Positions 1 through 12,265 of a stretch of DNA of 64,000 nt are shown here, piece after piece. The stretch covers positions 26,660,669 through 26,724,668 of the forward strand of contig CM055886.1 of NCBI GenBank assembly GCA_029582165.1. Reading direction: 5' to 3'. Each line of letters opens with the position of its first letter. Within the stretch, counting starts at the first letter, position 1. The notes under the pieces were generated by a model. That model searched no databases. It saw only the letters and a program-made list of their open reading frames with translations, and was not told the origin of the DNA. The position numbers and the translations under genes are program-made. This DNA is from Portulaca oleracea (Eukaryota; Streptophyta; Magnoliopsida; Caryophyllales; Portulacaceae).

Positions 1-1051
1 ACCGCGCCCATAGCCACCACCACGCCCATAGCCACCGCCGCGTCCAGAGCCACGGCCGCCTCCACGTCCAGCCTCATTCTTAGCATCCCTCACTGTACAA
101 ACCGAGCAAAACAAAAATGAAGTCAGATTACAAGGTGGAGAATTTGAATAGCCATACAGCACAGACATGAAGTTCTTATATGATCTAAAAAGTGACATAG
201 ACAGAGCGGAAACACACTTCCGAGTATTGTCCAAAACAACTTTCGCAAGTGATTCGCATCAAAGGGTTAAAAGCCATCAAAAGGCACAACTGATTCTCTT
301 TCTCATCCCCACAAACCCCAACCCCACACGCCAATCTCTTCCTATCCAATCTCTTCCTCAACTCAGTGGACAACACACTGAAGAGTCAAAAAAAACTTGG
401 AGCAGATTCAAGTATCAATAAAACCAGATGAATTACACTCGTGAGATTATCATATGCATTGATATTCTCCAGTTTCAGTCACAGAAACTGCAAGAACACT
501 GCTTTTTCGCAGCAAATATCATAAGCAAACTGCCCATAAGAAGACACCACAAAAGCACTTCCTTTTTTGTAAGATTGAACTACCCAACAACCTTTCAAAT
601 AAACAGTACAAACCTATTCAAAATAGGCCATCCAAACATATAACATACATCAAAAGTACAAAACATCCCAATTCAGAATAGCATAAACTAGCCCAACCAT
701 CCAAACAACAACAGCAACAGCCCACATGCCAAGGAATATAAACAAACCCATAGCAAGAAAAACATCCAACCAACAACACCACCAAAACCAATCAAAGTTT
801 TCCAAAAACATACACTAAAGTCTCTAAACACAATAAACTTGACCAAAAAAAGAGATAGAATAATCAAACTGACCAGCCTGTGAAGGAGGAAGAGGCTTGG
901 TGGGCAACTTAGCAGGTTTCTGGTGCTGAGTTTGAGGAGCCTGAGTCTTGAGAGACACCTTTTGGAGCTGCACAGAAGCAGACTCAATGAGCTGCGATGG
1001 GTCATCGTTGTCGTTGTCACCCAACAAATCAAACGGATTCATGGTCGCCAT
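1..1051 (-). CDS. RGGA: RGG-box RNA-binding protein, AtRGGA / hyaluronan-mRNA-binding family (5' part, cut by window edge)
   Basis: Two exons are visible on the minus strand. Exon 1 runs 1051 to 874 and starts MATMNPFDLLGDNDNDDPSQ, the conserved N-terminus of plant RGGA/Stm1-like proteins, followed by the PxKLPTKPLPPSQA stretch. The donor GT is at 873-872. The acceptor AG is at 94-93 and exon 2 (92 to 1) reads on in frame as AVRDAKNEAGRGGGRG and then Gly-Arg-Tyr repeats (GGGYGRGGG), the RGG box. The intron is 781 bases and holds only short spurious ORFs. An in-frame ATG lies 18 bases upstream at 1069; 1051 is preferred because family members start MAT(L/M)NPFDLL. These proteins bind RNA through the RGG region and associate with ribosomes. 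The rest of the RGG domain and the C-terminal HABP4 domain lie outside the window. No disabling change is seen. Confidence 0.9.
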
Positions 1052-1340
1052 TGGTGAATAAAGATTCAAGCTTTATGCGAATAGATACCAACAACCAACC
1101 CCCAGATAATCAAATCCCAAAAAACCCTCAATTTCTTTCGACTTCCATGTGGGATTTGGATCTATACATGATGTTTAGACCAAGTATTGGAGACCCACTG
1201 GGAGAAAGGGGATGAACAGAACAGGGGAGAAACAAGGGAGGGATGTTCTAAACTAAAACCCTAGCCGCAATAGGAGTGAGAGAGAAAAAGAGAGAGATAC
1301 GAAGGAGGAGGGAAGGCAGTACGAGTTGATAGACCGGAAT
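1052..1340 (-). promoter_or_regulatory. Leader and proximal promoter of the RGGA-like gene, with a telo-box
   Basis: Immediately upstream of the RGGA start, the minus strand is CT-rich (CTCTCTCTTTTTCTCTCTC near 1275-1298), typical of plant 5' leaders. A telo-box, AAACCCTA, lies on the plus strand at 1256-1263. Telo-boxes are frequent near the start sites of plant genes for translation and ribosome components. No clear TATA box was picked out. The transcription start is not defined by the sequence, and a 5'-UTR intron cannot be excluded. Confidence 0.5.
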
Positions 1341-1405
1341 TTATTGTGTTCTATGGAGCACACTTTCTTATGATTTTTTTATCTTTTTTTTTGTTTTCTT
1401 TTTGA

Positions 1406-1447
1406 GGGTATATTATTATTATTATTATTATATTATTATTATTATAT
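1406..1447. repeat. (ATT)n microsatellite
   Basis: Imperfect ATT/TTA trinucleotide run directly beside the Stowaway-like MITE that starts at 1450. Confidence 0.85.
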
Positions 1448-1449
1448 TA

Positions 1450-1714
1450 CTCTCTCCATTCCATATTAATTGATGTTTGCCTTCTTTGGAGATGAGATGT
1501 CAAATTTTAAATTTTTTTACTGTAAATTTTTCAATATGTACAGTAATTTGTTATATAAAATTATTATCATTAAATTCATAACGAAAAATATTATCATAAA
1601 AATATAATATTGCAATTGTTAATCAAATGTTGAATGTAAAATTACCAATCAAAGAATAATATTGAAAACTGTAACAATTAATTAACAGATAATTAGTAAT
1701 ATGGAAGGGGGAAG
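1450..1714. mobile_element. Stowaway-like MITE
   Basis: The left end CTCTCTCCATTCCATATTAA and the right end (AATTAGTAATATGGAAGGGGGAAG) form an imperfect inverted repeat of the Stowaway type (consensus CTCCCTCCGTTCC). Both ends are flanked by TA (1448-1449 and 1715-1716). The interior is AT-rich and non-coding. Confidence 0.75.
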
Positions 1715-1719
1715 TATTA

Positions 1720-1952
1720 CTCCCTTCGTTTTTATTTAAGTGTCGTTAGGTTATTGTGTTAAAAACTTTGACCGCTAATATCTCAATTTCTATAATGATT
1801 CATCAAACAAAATCGATATCATCAGATTCGTAATAAAAAATACTATTAAAAAAATATAATTTTGTATTGTTTTATAAAAATATTATGTATGAAATTATTG
1901 ATTAAAATCGGACCTCAAAAAACGTGAATGATAGATAAAAAAAATGTAGGGA
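1720..1952. mobile_element. Stowaway-like MITE, second copy
   Basis: Starts CTCCCTTCGTTTTTATTTAA after a TA. The right end near 1920-1952 (AACGTGAATGATAGATAAAA then ATGTAGGGA) is a decayed inverted match to the start. It abuts the previous MITE within a few bases. Confidence 0.6.
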
Positions 1953-2289
1953 TTATTATACTAATAATTTTCTGAATTTTTTTCCCTTTGGGCTTGTGGT
2001 GAGGATAGGAGCATTTGATTAAGAAATAGAAAAGATTCTTTCTGTTTCCACTTAGATTGGGAACACAATGGTAACTCTAGTAAAGTGGGTTATAGAATGA
2101 CAAAGATCTCACCCTACAATATTTTTCTTATTTGTTTTGTGTTAATAATAACTGATTTCAAACTTCTCAATTTTTGTGATCGATGTATTTCAGTTGGTTA
2201 CTATATTATTTCTTAAGCTTAAACTTTGATAGAAGTAAACTTTGTTGTGTATGAAAATTGTGGGGTTTATGGATCAATTTATTATAGGT

Positions 2290-3210
2290 AATTTGATACT
2301 TACTTTTCTAAATGAATTTTATTTAAGCTTGTAGAATTGCACTGAGATAGAAACCCAATCAATAACTGTTACATCCACGATTGGCATATGCTTAAACTTT
2401 GATGGAAATAAATATTCTTTGCGCAGTACTCATGGGAGTACGGCTATCGTATCCACGATCAAAGAACTTGGCATTTCCAACAATCGAGATCAGCCATTGC
2501 CTACGTTAGGCAAATATGGTTTGATGGTGTATATACTGTCCATTTTAGGAAAGAAGTTGAGCATAATGCTTATTGCTAATTTGGCCACACGATGTAACTG
2601 ATGTCATCCCAAAGCTAATGGCGTCACTAAACTAGACAACCTCAATTCAATACTTAAAATACACAAGCTTTGGTTACATTACGGGAATGGTGAGCATGAG
2701 TTGGAGGAGACTAACCTAGCTATAACTTAAGCAAGAATTACCAGGAGACTAACCTAGCTACAATTTGCTACTTACTTCTCTAAATGAATTTTTTAAAGCT
2801 TGCCGAATTGCCTTGAGATAGAAACCAAATCAACGATTGTTGCATACACGGTTGGCCTATGCTTAAACTTTGATGGAAGAGAAATTTTTTGTACAGTGAT
2901 CACATCCATGATCGAAGAACTAGGCATTTTCAACAATCAAGACCAACAACTGCTCAAGTTGTTAGGAAAATATGTTCGGTGATGTATATGTGACCCATTT
3001 TAATTAGGAGAGGAGCTGCGTAGAATGCTAATTGCTAAGTTGGTCGCCCAATGTAACCGAATATCATTCAAAAGCTAATGGTGCCACTAAATCAGATATG
3101 GTCGATTCAATGCTAAAAAATGCAAGCTTTGATTACACTAATGGAAATGTGAGCAGGAGTTTGAGGAGACTAGTATAGTTATAACTTATGCAAGAATAAC
3201 CATGAGACAC
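2290..3210. repeat. Diverged tandem duplication, about 472-bp unit
   Basis: The block beginning near 2314 (AAGCTTGTAGAATTGC) recurs at about 2786 (AAGCTTGCCGAATTGCC). The two stay collinear through GAGATAGAAACC, ATGCTTAAACTTTGATGGAA, ATCCACGATCAAAGAACT / ATCCATGATCGAAGAACT and CTAACCTAGCTA, with substitutions and small gaps. No long ORF spans either copy. The origin is not recognised. Sequence between 1953 and 2290 holds nothing identifiable. Confidence 0.7.
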
Positions 3211-4149
3211 TTGCGTTAGAGAAAAAAGAACTCATCGTGTATATAAGTATGAAGTACAAAAGTGAAGACTTAGTGACATGTGTTAAGAAGTGTCATTGTT
3301 ATGTGTGTATAATGATTGATTTTAAATGGGTGGTAAGTTCTTTCTCTTTTTGTGAATAAGTTTGATATTTTCTTCCCTTTCTCCCTTTTCATGACTCTTT
3401 CGCTTATGTGGATAGAATTTTTAGAACTTCCCATGAAATAATATTTGTTCAATTGCGTTATCAATTGGTTTAAAGGGTCTGTTGCATGCCCTAAGTATGA
3501 ACATGGTTCACACAAAAGTGAGTTAGGTATTTATTTTATTATCTTTGGTATTGTTCTCAAGGGCAAGAAAAAGTTAAGGTGTGAGATATTTGTTAACACG
3601 TAAAAAATGTCATATTTCCTGCCTTGTTTACATAATTTTAGTTTGTAATTCATGCAATGTTTAGGCTTTTATTGTTCTTTCTTGATTTTTTTTTTTGTAG
3701 AAATTAAACTGAGAAGCCATACATGGTGATAAGTCGAGGAGACCAATCCTTGAAGACTTGGTGGTTGCCCAAGTGGTATCATAAGACATTTGGGGCATGC
3801 GCCAAGAATCCGCAAAATAGCAAAATTTTGTAAATTGACCGCGTACATGTAAGTCTCATGTGGTATGGCTCTTGCTTCTTGAGCCTCGAAGTAAAAGAAC
3901 GGGGGCGATACGAACCTTACCACCTTATGTTTTAGGATTTTGGCCTTTTTGTACAATTTTTGGGAGCTCACACTTTTCCACTTATAATTAAAGCTTAGTT
4001 TGGAGATAATAAAAGGAACCTAGTGTTATTAAATCGAATTTGTGGTTTATTACTGAAGATTGTCAAGTTTATTGCAGTCTTTTCATCAATTCAAATAATA
4101 TACTTCCTTTCTCTCTTCTTACTTTTGTTTACATGCTTTTATATTCATA
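3211..4149. other. Intergenic sequence, nothing recognised
   Basis: AT-rich sequence with only short ORFs that show no familiar protein signature. No repeat ends or RNA gene were identified here. Confidence 0.5.
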
Positions 4150-4296
4150 CTTTTATTATGTGATGTCACAAGTTCGAGTCCTGAATAACCTTTTGCCGAA
4201 ATGCAAAATAAGGGTTGCCTACATTACACCATTGTTGTGGGGCCCCTCTTCGGACCCCCGTTTGCGGGGACTTTTTATGCACTGGGCTCCCTTTTA
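4150..4296 (+). mobile_element. Au-type SINE fragment
   Basis: An RNA polymerase III B-box-like sequence, AGTTCGAGTCC, lies at 4171-4181. It is followed by a GC-rich 3' part, TGGGGCCCCTCTTCGGACCC, then GCGGGGACTTTTTATGCACTG and GGGCTCCCTTTT. This order (B box, CGGACCCC, GCGGGAGCTTTATGCACTGGGCT, T-rich tail) is that of plant Au SINEs. The 5' end with the A box is not clear, so the copy is probably truncated or eroded. Confidence 0.6.
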
Positions 4297-4598
4297 CTAT
4301 TGTTATGTGTTGTATTTAATTGTTGTCATGGGTAGTCATGGGTAATTGTTAATTATTTCGCTTAACCGAGGTTACCTCTTCATTATAATTATTGATCAAT
4401 ATCATTAACTTTGAATCATATAATTTCTTGTTTAAGCTATGAATATCATTATTTTTAACCGTTATTGGGGCTAGGGTTTAGGAGAATCTTAACTCAAGTT
4501 CTAATTGATATGGTTGTGCTTGATTACGAATATTTTTTCATTTCCTAGTGTGATTATGCTTGATGGTTGTGTAAAATTGTAAGTTTTATGGATAGGAT

Positions 4599-5256
4599 TG
4601 TAAACACAAATTTCCGGGTTTAAAATAATAAACATAAAAAATTAGTGAACAGATATAATATATTAATTTCAAAAGGATTTTGGGTACAATCTCTATGTAT
4701 TTGTTACAAAATGAAAATGTAACTCCTCCGATTCGATCTCCTTGAATAAACTTGAACGAGTCTTGAATGAGTATGGTCTTGGATGAATATGATCTTGGAT
4801 GAATATATTCTTGGATGAATGTGATCTTGAACGAGGATCGTAGAGATTTGATCCCGATCAAGAGGAAGTGGTTTGATCTCCCACGAATAAACGACACGAG
4901 CTTAAACTTTGTTGTGCTTCTTGTCTTCTAGAGAGAGTATGAGAGATTTTGAGTCTTTCTTTGATGTCTTTTTTTTTTAACTCCTCTTGAAATGAAGGAG
5001 AATGGTCTCTATTTATAGAGAACGTGGGCTAGCCTTTGGACCCATTTAACTCCTTTTAAAAAGGACAAATATTTATGTGTCACCCATGACACGTGGCGTA
5101 CTTTAATTGGCCAGAATATAATATCATTTAATTTATAATTAAATAATCCACCGTAATTCATTTTGACACATGGCGGGTTATAATTGACCAAATTAAAAAT
5201 GCTATTAATTTCCACGTGGCGAGCCTTGATTAGCTGACAAATTTTTGTCTTCTACA
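4599..5256 (-). repeat. 3' LTR of element A
   Basis: 658 bases, TG...CA ends. It contains a 16-bp minisatellite near 4765-4830 (units of the form GATCTTGGATGAATAT) with one unit fewer than the right-hand LTR. Confidence 0.92.
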
Positions 5257-5502
5257 AATGCCCCCTCGAGAGTTGGTCGCGCTTACGACTTGATAGTAAT
5301 GGTCGCGGTCGGGTCTCGAAGCTTGAATAGAACACTTGCATCGTCTGACTTTGTATGTTACTCCGGTCAATTTTGACTTAATAGGTAATAACAATTTTCT
5401 TCTAATCGACTTTGAATCCCATAAATCAAATAGGATCATGAATGTGTAAATATTCAACATTTTTATTGGGCCTTTATCTTTTTATATGCTCCGCTGACCA
5501 GC

Positions 5503-6365
5503 TGAAAGAACCCTAGAGGGGGGTGAATAGGGTTATGAAATTTTTTGCAAATGTAGATCACTAGCAAAGGACGTTAGTTCCTTAATTTATTCAGATTAAG
5601 GTTCAACGCAATTCAACAATAGATATCAGGATAAAGGACAATAGATAGAATATGAATAACCTCCTTTATTTCAGTCAAATGAAATGCGTTTGAAACAACC
5701 CAAGGTAAACGACCTTAGGGTTACTGAGAACCAAGCGCCTTGCAAAGGGCGCTTCAAAGTTTTCTGGAAAAATACACCTTCCAAATCTCCGTTTGGTGTT
5801 AACACAGATCGATTCCTAATTCTGTCTAGGATTCGAATTTGAGAGCTTAACACAATTCTAGATCCGTTAGAATCTGAGAGCACTCTCACACAAAACTCTC
5901 GAAAACACTTTTCTTCTCAAACACAAGAACACTCTTTCTTTGTTTGGACACTCGATTTCTTCCGTAGAATCGTTGATTCAATTCGATCTTGGTCTCTTCT
6001 ATTTATGTGCGTTTGCTGCTGCTTGTATCCGTTGAGAGATGGATCTTCCTTGCTTCGATTTGCTTCTACTTTCCATTAGACCGAAATCTTCCTTCCTTTT
6101 TGAGTTTCCTTCTAAATTCCTTTACTGATTTTTGCCTACAAAAATAGATCATACAGTCAGTTGGTCTGGTTAGAGATTTAGATAGGAAAGGTGAGATTCT
6201 TGCTTTAATGGAAGACTTCCCTGATTTGGTGCCTATGTTTGTCTTTCACTTCAAAACTTCTCCAGTGGCTTGACTGACATGAATGTCCTTCAGGTGCTTT
6301 GACATTGGTGTCCTTGAGGTGTGATACATGAATCTCCTTTGGCTTGTATTAAGAGGGATTCTACA
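5503..6365 (-). repeat. 3' LTR of Copia element B
   Basis: TG...CA, collinear with 17529-18393. The polypurine tract (plus-strand ATCTCCCCCTTTTT) follows directly at 6366. The stretch 6380-6788 is untranslated element sequence. Confidence 0.93.
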
Positions 6366-6788
6366 ATCTCCCCCTTTTTGAGTGAAAGACAAAACCAAAT
6401 GCAAGCATAGTATGCAGAGCAGATAATATATAGCAGATAAAGGTCATTCATACAAAGATTCTGCAAAAGATAGTTTAAGTTATTTTACAGACCCTGATGA
6501 TAATAAACTGCCATACTATGCAAAAATCATCTCCCCCTTTTTGACTTTCATGCAAAAAGGAAACAGGAGGAATGTTTGGCAGAGGAAAACAGAAAGTTCA
6601 TGCAAAAGAAAAAAACAGAGAAGTGAACTTAGGATTGGGGATCAGCAAGGGGGGCTTTCATCAGCGATTTTGGGAGAGCTTGGTTTTGGGGATGCTGGGG
6701 GTGCCGGTATGCCTGGTGGGACAGCTTCCTTCAAGAGAGATGCAACTTCTAGTAGCTCAGTCCTTGCCTCTCGGAAGGCCTTGACCTC

Positions 6789-7819
6789 CTATTGAATTGC
6801 ACAGACCTCCTGGTGAAGGGCCTCGACAGCAGACAAAATGCGAGAGAGTTGATTTTGAAGGGTGTCAGAGGCATCCTTTGCAGCAGCAGCAGAGGTGGAG
6901 GCTTCCACAACTTTGATTTCATCAAGATGAAGCCAAGAGCCACTGGGTTGCTGCTGATACCCAAGGGTAAGGAGGAGGGAAGTGCCAATTGTGGGCAGAT
7001 TGAAGGAGGACTGTTCAGCGCCATCTAAGGGAACATGGCAGTGGCGAAAAATTTTAGTGAGTAGGTTCCCATAAGGTAGAGGGCCAGAGGGTGAGGCAGC
7101 TGCACGAAGGAAATGTTGAATGACCATTTCGCCAATGTCAGGATGGCGACCATGAAGGATGTTGAGGAGAAAGATGGCACAGGCTTCATTTATGGTTTCT
7201 TTGTTTGAACTGCGGGGCAAGATGGTGCGAACAAGAGTGTAGTAAAGAAAACGAGCCTCAGAGGTCAACCCGGTATATTAGGTGGTTTTTGATTCAGTGG
7301 GGCGAGCAAAGAGGCGACGGAGCTCTTGCTTTGGGTCGGATGGAAGAGATAGAGGGGGTTTGGTTGGGTTGGGATTGAGGTGTAAAATGTGGTCGATTTG
7401 GGAGGGGGTCAGGAGGATGTCTACGCCGACAACCATGGTTTTCACAGAGGGGTATCTGGTATTGGGGATGAGATTTGCGTAAAATTCAAGAACCAAAGAG
7501 GGGTAGACGATAGACTTACAGTAAAAAAAAAAGGCAAAGCAGCCCATCTCCTTGAGGGTCGAGAAGAAAGGAAACGAATGGAGAAGGGAGTTGGTGTCGA
7601 CGTTCTTACAGCACAGAATTTGACGGTTCGCAAGGTTCTCCAGGCGTTGCTCGTGAGTGACTGCCTGAATGGCAGTTGGTTGAGACTGAATAACAAGGGC
7701 GGCGGAAGATGAAGAGTTGGACTGAGTAGAGACAGAAGGATTTGGAGACGACTTGCGAGAGCGAAGTCGTTTAGAGACTCCTGTGGGTGGGGACGGAGCA
7801 ACACTTTTGAGAGCCGGTC
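6789..7819 (-). pseudogene. Env-like / 'putative plant transposon protein' ORF of element B
   Basis: One minus-strand frame can be followed from about 7819 to the stop at 6789-6791, interrupted only by a TAA at 7278-7280. Its N-terminal third is Ser/Pro-rich (RKSSPNPSVSTQSNSSSSAA). The middle reads YPSLVLEFYANLIPNT and QIDHILHLNPNP. The distal half has EACAIFLLNILHGRHPDIGE and PYGNLLTKIFRHCHVPLDG, then an Ala/Glu-rich tail. This resembles the plant transposon-protein domain often found after RNase H in SIRE-type Copia elements. The true start is unclear: a TGA and an A7 run lie at about 7820-7835. The longer plus-strand ORFs over this stretch are shadows. Confidence 0.65.
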
Positions 7820-8412
7820 ATTTTTTTCATGGTGGAGTGATGACAGAGAGAGGGTGGGGACAGAAGGAAGAAGATGGTAGGGTATCAGGTGATAGAGATG
7901 GTGGGGTTAGTGAGGAAGGTGTGAGAGTAGGAGGGTGAAAGAGGGGGTTAAATAAGGGGATGGTGAAGGTGAGTAAGTAATCGGAAGGTGGGGGTAATTA
8001 AGGAAGGAAAGAGGATTTGGGTGAGTGGTATGGGAAAGTGGGGAATTGATTGACGGCTGGGGATTGGAGTTTATGATGATGGGACGTGTTTTTGGAAAGT
8101 GGGAGAGAGAGAAAGATTTGTAAAGATTTTAGGGAAAAAGGAAGGAAAACGGGGAAAGATAGAGAGAATATTTTCAAAACTGAAAGAACGAGAGGGTTAA
8201 AAAAAATTGTTTTAAAAAAATGAAGTTAGGCTGATCAATTATGGAAGAACTGATAGCATAACCACATTGCCGAGGTTTTGATTTGAGATAAAGTGAGGCT
8301 CAACGAGGTTGCATGACAATAATGTCAAGGACCTTTATGAGCCTGTAGAGTATAGAACATACCTTGTGGTGGAGGTCCTTAGCTCCCCCTGGATAGGGGA
8401 ATGCTAGCTCCC

Positions 8413-11400
8413 TGTAACACCCCCAGGTTACTAACCACTAGATTAAGCTAATGATTCACCTAACCTAATGATTAGCAGCAGATAAACACCTGAGAGAATT
8501 ACCTCCGTCCACGGAGGTGGATAAGGCTAAGACTAAACCCAACAAAAGCAATCAACCAAAAACCAACTCCAATCATGCATCATCGGTATAACTTAACTTG
8601 AACCACCTCAAAACAACATAAAACAGCCCAAAAGAAATTATACAAGCCATTAAATCATAAATTCTTTTAAACCCTTCATGGAGAGCCTCTAACCACCTTC
8701 AGATTCCTTAGGGTGCTCTAGGGTTTCGTCCTCCCGGGGCTTTTCCATTCTCCTTTGCCGAGATTCCTAAAACGAAAACATAAAACTTCAGAAAGTGAGT
8801 TAAACTCAGTACGTATACCCCTAACATGTAAAAATCTTTTCGTAGTTCGTTATAATTATTTAGCGCGATTCCAAAATCATTAAAAACAACGAAATAACAG
8901 TTTAACAATAAGAATAGCATAACTTACATAGCTTGACCAACTTAACCCGAACATGAAGAAATATAACTAAACCTGTACTTAAATCACAAATTAAATGAAA
9001 ATATTTATGAGTTCTTCCTTTTAAGGGTAACTGGATAACCATAAACTTGTTTGAAATCAAATAAAATCATGCATGAATTGACATAGACACACACATGAAA
9101 CCTTCCTATAAACATGATTTTTACTTCCATAAAACAAAACTTATAAACCTTGGTAAGTAATTGAAGCATCTTTACTTTGATCCTAGTAATTTGGAAAACT
9201 TACGGTACATAAAACTTGGTATATCATACCACTTGATGTGTGACACAAACCGTACTTGGAACACATGACTTAGAAAGTGACAAGCAAAATACGTCACAAA
9301 ACATGAGTTAAAGCGTATGCCCAACATATAGCATAAACGGTTACTTCAAACTAATCATAAAGTGTGACTTAAAACCACAAACAAGTCCTATAAGACTTAA
9401 ACCCTTAGCTTAAATCCTTGAAGTAGTTAGTTAATTAAAACTTAGTTACCGTATTATTATCCTGAAGGTCCCCTACTTGCGATCATCGGCTAAGCCTTCG
9501 TATGCGCATACCCGGACCGATCGGGAGATCCGGATGGTGGATAATTATCCTATACTGGCCAGGTTTCCATGGTGTGCAACTACGGCACTAAAGTTATATT
9601 TTCCTTGGGTGCACTAAGGCACGTATATAATTAACTTGGGGTGCACAAAGACACTCAAACATGTTTTTCCTTGGTGTGCACTGAGGCACCGTAAACATGG
9701 GCAGGACCTTTATTAATTTCTAAAACTTGAAAACTTAAACCTTAATACCTTGACCTTGGATTCTTAAAAAACTAGTTCCTTAAACTACCCTTTTCCCAAT
9801 CATAACTTAAAGATATAATATTGTAATCTCCTTGAATAAAGACTTGTACTTATAAAAGGGAATTTATTCATGAAATGACTCAACCAACCAAAGCATAGAA
9901 TTATCGTAAAAGTTTCTAACATAAAGGGTACGCCACATAAATACTTAGAAATAATTGTGAAATTATCCTAATAAATCGACCTGAATTACTTAAAAAAAAT
10001 AAGAGAACTTGCATATATTTTGAACATAAATCATGATACTTTACATATAAACATGGATAATATAAAATTCATGATATTATTCATAAAAGGTCAGACAATA
10101 TACGTACCTGAAAACTAAAAAAAAAAACACGTGCTGGTCCGGCAGAGACTTGAACAGTAGCGCAACGATCTCTTGAAGGGACTTAAAAGAAAAGAAATCA
10201 TGAATTAGGACTTAACTTAGGTGATATCATGGAGGAATAACTTAGTGAATTTTCTAAGAATAATAATGATGAACTCGATTTCTAAGGCGTACTCGTCAGG
10301 TCATATCTTATCCCCCAAATATTGGATTATGTCATAAATGACTTTTCGGAAAGCTTAGAACATACACTCAAACTTTGTAGTTGACCATGAAAGCTAGAAA
10401 CGTGGCTAAGAAGGGTAAAAACTAACATCTTTACAAGCTCCCCAGAATAATAACCATTGAACTTCAATTATTCGGAAAATCATAACTCGAGCTCTACTTA
10501 TCGGTTTGGAACAGGTAAGTTGTCTATGGAAAGTTCGTAATACACACTTCAACTTTTATTTTAACCCCAAGTTGGTTTGAGCATGAGAAAGAGTTGGATT
10601 TTGGCCAAGAACAGAGGCAGTCACAACAATGTACTTTCTGGAAAAACTCAGATTTTTACCTTTCATACAAAAGTCTATAACTCTCTCTCCCGATATTCTA
10701 TGAGCGCAAACCATACCATTCCAGAAAGCCGAGAATGTCCCTTACAATTTTATGTTCAGCTTTTAGACCATAGAACCTCCAACCATTCGAAAAGTGCTCA
10801 TCTTTAAACTGACATAAGAAATTCTCAGATTTGCGTGACTTCACGAATTTGGCCATAACTCCTAATATACATATCGAAACGATGAACCGTAAAAACCGGG
10901 TGTTAGCTAACACTTTTATCTACCTATTTATGCCATAAAATAACCCAGAATCATATTCTTCATTTTCTGGAAAAACCAATTACCATCCAGATTGTAAAGT
11001 TTATCCGAAATTGCTAGTGTGCATGCTTAATTTTCATGATTTTAACATAAACCTCACTCAAATCATATTCGATCACCACAATTAGGATTTCAAACTTGAA
11101 TCACTCAAAAAACCACCATTATAATCCACATGCAAGGCCAACACTTCACATATTTCATGTCTCTCACACATAAATCAACATGCACTACTCCACAAACCAT
11201 CACTATATTTAATCCAACACTAATCCACACACATGCACTTAACTTAAATCGATTTTTCATCCTTCCACAATGAATTTAACTAATAAAACCACATGCATGT
11301 CACAATCCATCATCATCCATGCTCATTTAATCATAAAAACACAAGTTTACCTCAACTTACCCTAACTTTCACTTGATTTTCTTAGTTTCTAGAAACCCGC

Positions 11401-12260
11401 TCTTGAATATGTTGAAATGCTTGAGTGATCTTTGGGAAAACCTAAGAATTACAAGAAGGAGAAACTTAAATCGTAAACTTGATTTATCTTGAAGAAGAAG
11501 AGAAAGAGATAGAGTGGAATACCCTTGAAATAAGAGGAGGAAAGGTGAGATGATGAGATAATGGTGCGTCGTGTGGAGTGGGTGGAAAAGTCACCTGGTG
11601 CGGTATGGTGGTGGCAGCCAGCAGAGGCGCAGGGCCCCGGGGCTTGGGACAACAAGAGGGTATGGGAGCAAGAGGGAGTGGAAGTGTGATTATGTTTCCA
11701 AAATGAATCATCTTATAATCACATATATATACACAATACATACTAATGATATTAAAGCCCAAAAGAAAAGCATTCTCCTCTCTTCCTTCCTATTTGGTCG
11801 GCCCGTATGGCCCAAATAGCACAAATTTATCAATTTAATCCTCCCCTCTTATACTCATATCTCTCTAATTTCCCAAATTACCGAAATTTATTAATCCGAA
11901 AAAAAATGTTATTAGTAACCCAAATAAATATATCCATACACCTCCACGTAATTCCTCATAATTATAATCCTAAATTTCCTTGAATAAAAGAGAGACCCGA
12001 TTTATCAGTCTCGGAAAAAGAATTCATAAAAGATCAGGATCACCAAAAAAAAAAATTGTAGAAATAGATTCACCGAGATAAGAAATTTAGAACTAATTTA
12101 TTGACGATTGTTGCACTGTTCAAGTCCTGCAAAACACACACTTGGTTAGGAAAACAAAATTTTGGAACACGCGCTTTAATTATTCGTGATTTATCGTTAA
12201 CCTTGATTATTAAAAATTAATAAGTACGTATTAAGGGACGATTTTCTTCGGGTTGTTACA
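8413..12260. mobile_element. Solo LTR (about 3.85 kb) inside Copia element B
   Basis: Begins TGTAACACCCCCAGG and ends GGTTGTTACA, flanked by a perfect 5-bp duplication, CTCCC (8408-8412 and 12261-12265). It has no coding region, no internal second LTR and no primer site, so it is best read as a solo LTR of a long-LTR family, left by LTR-LTR recombination. Around 9555-9710 there are about four copies of a GGTGCAC..AAGGCAC unit, a subrepeat. A second copy of this family starts at 63952. A short LARD-like element is a less likely alternative. Confidence 0.8.
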
Positions 12261-12265
12261 CTCCC

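Noticed and set aside
4171..4181. Possible tRNA gene because of a B-box-like motif
   Set aside because: No cloverleaf or A box; the downstream sequence fits an Au-type SINE instead.
6541..7938. Several plus-strand ORFs
   Set aside because: Shadows of the minus-strand env-like ORF; the minus frame has the recognisable pattern.
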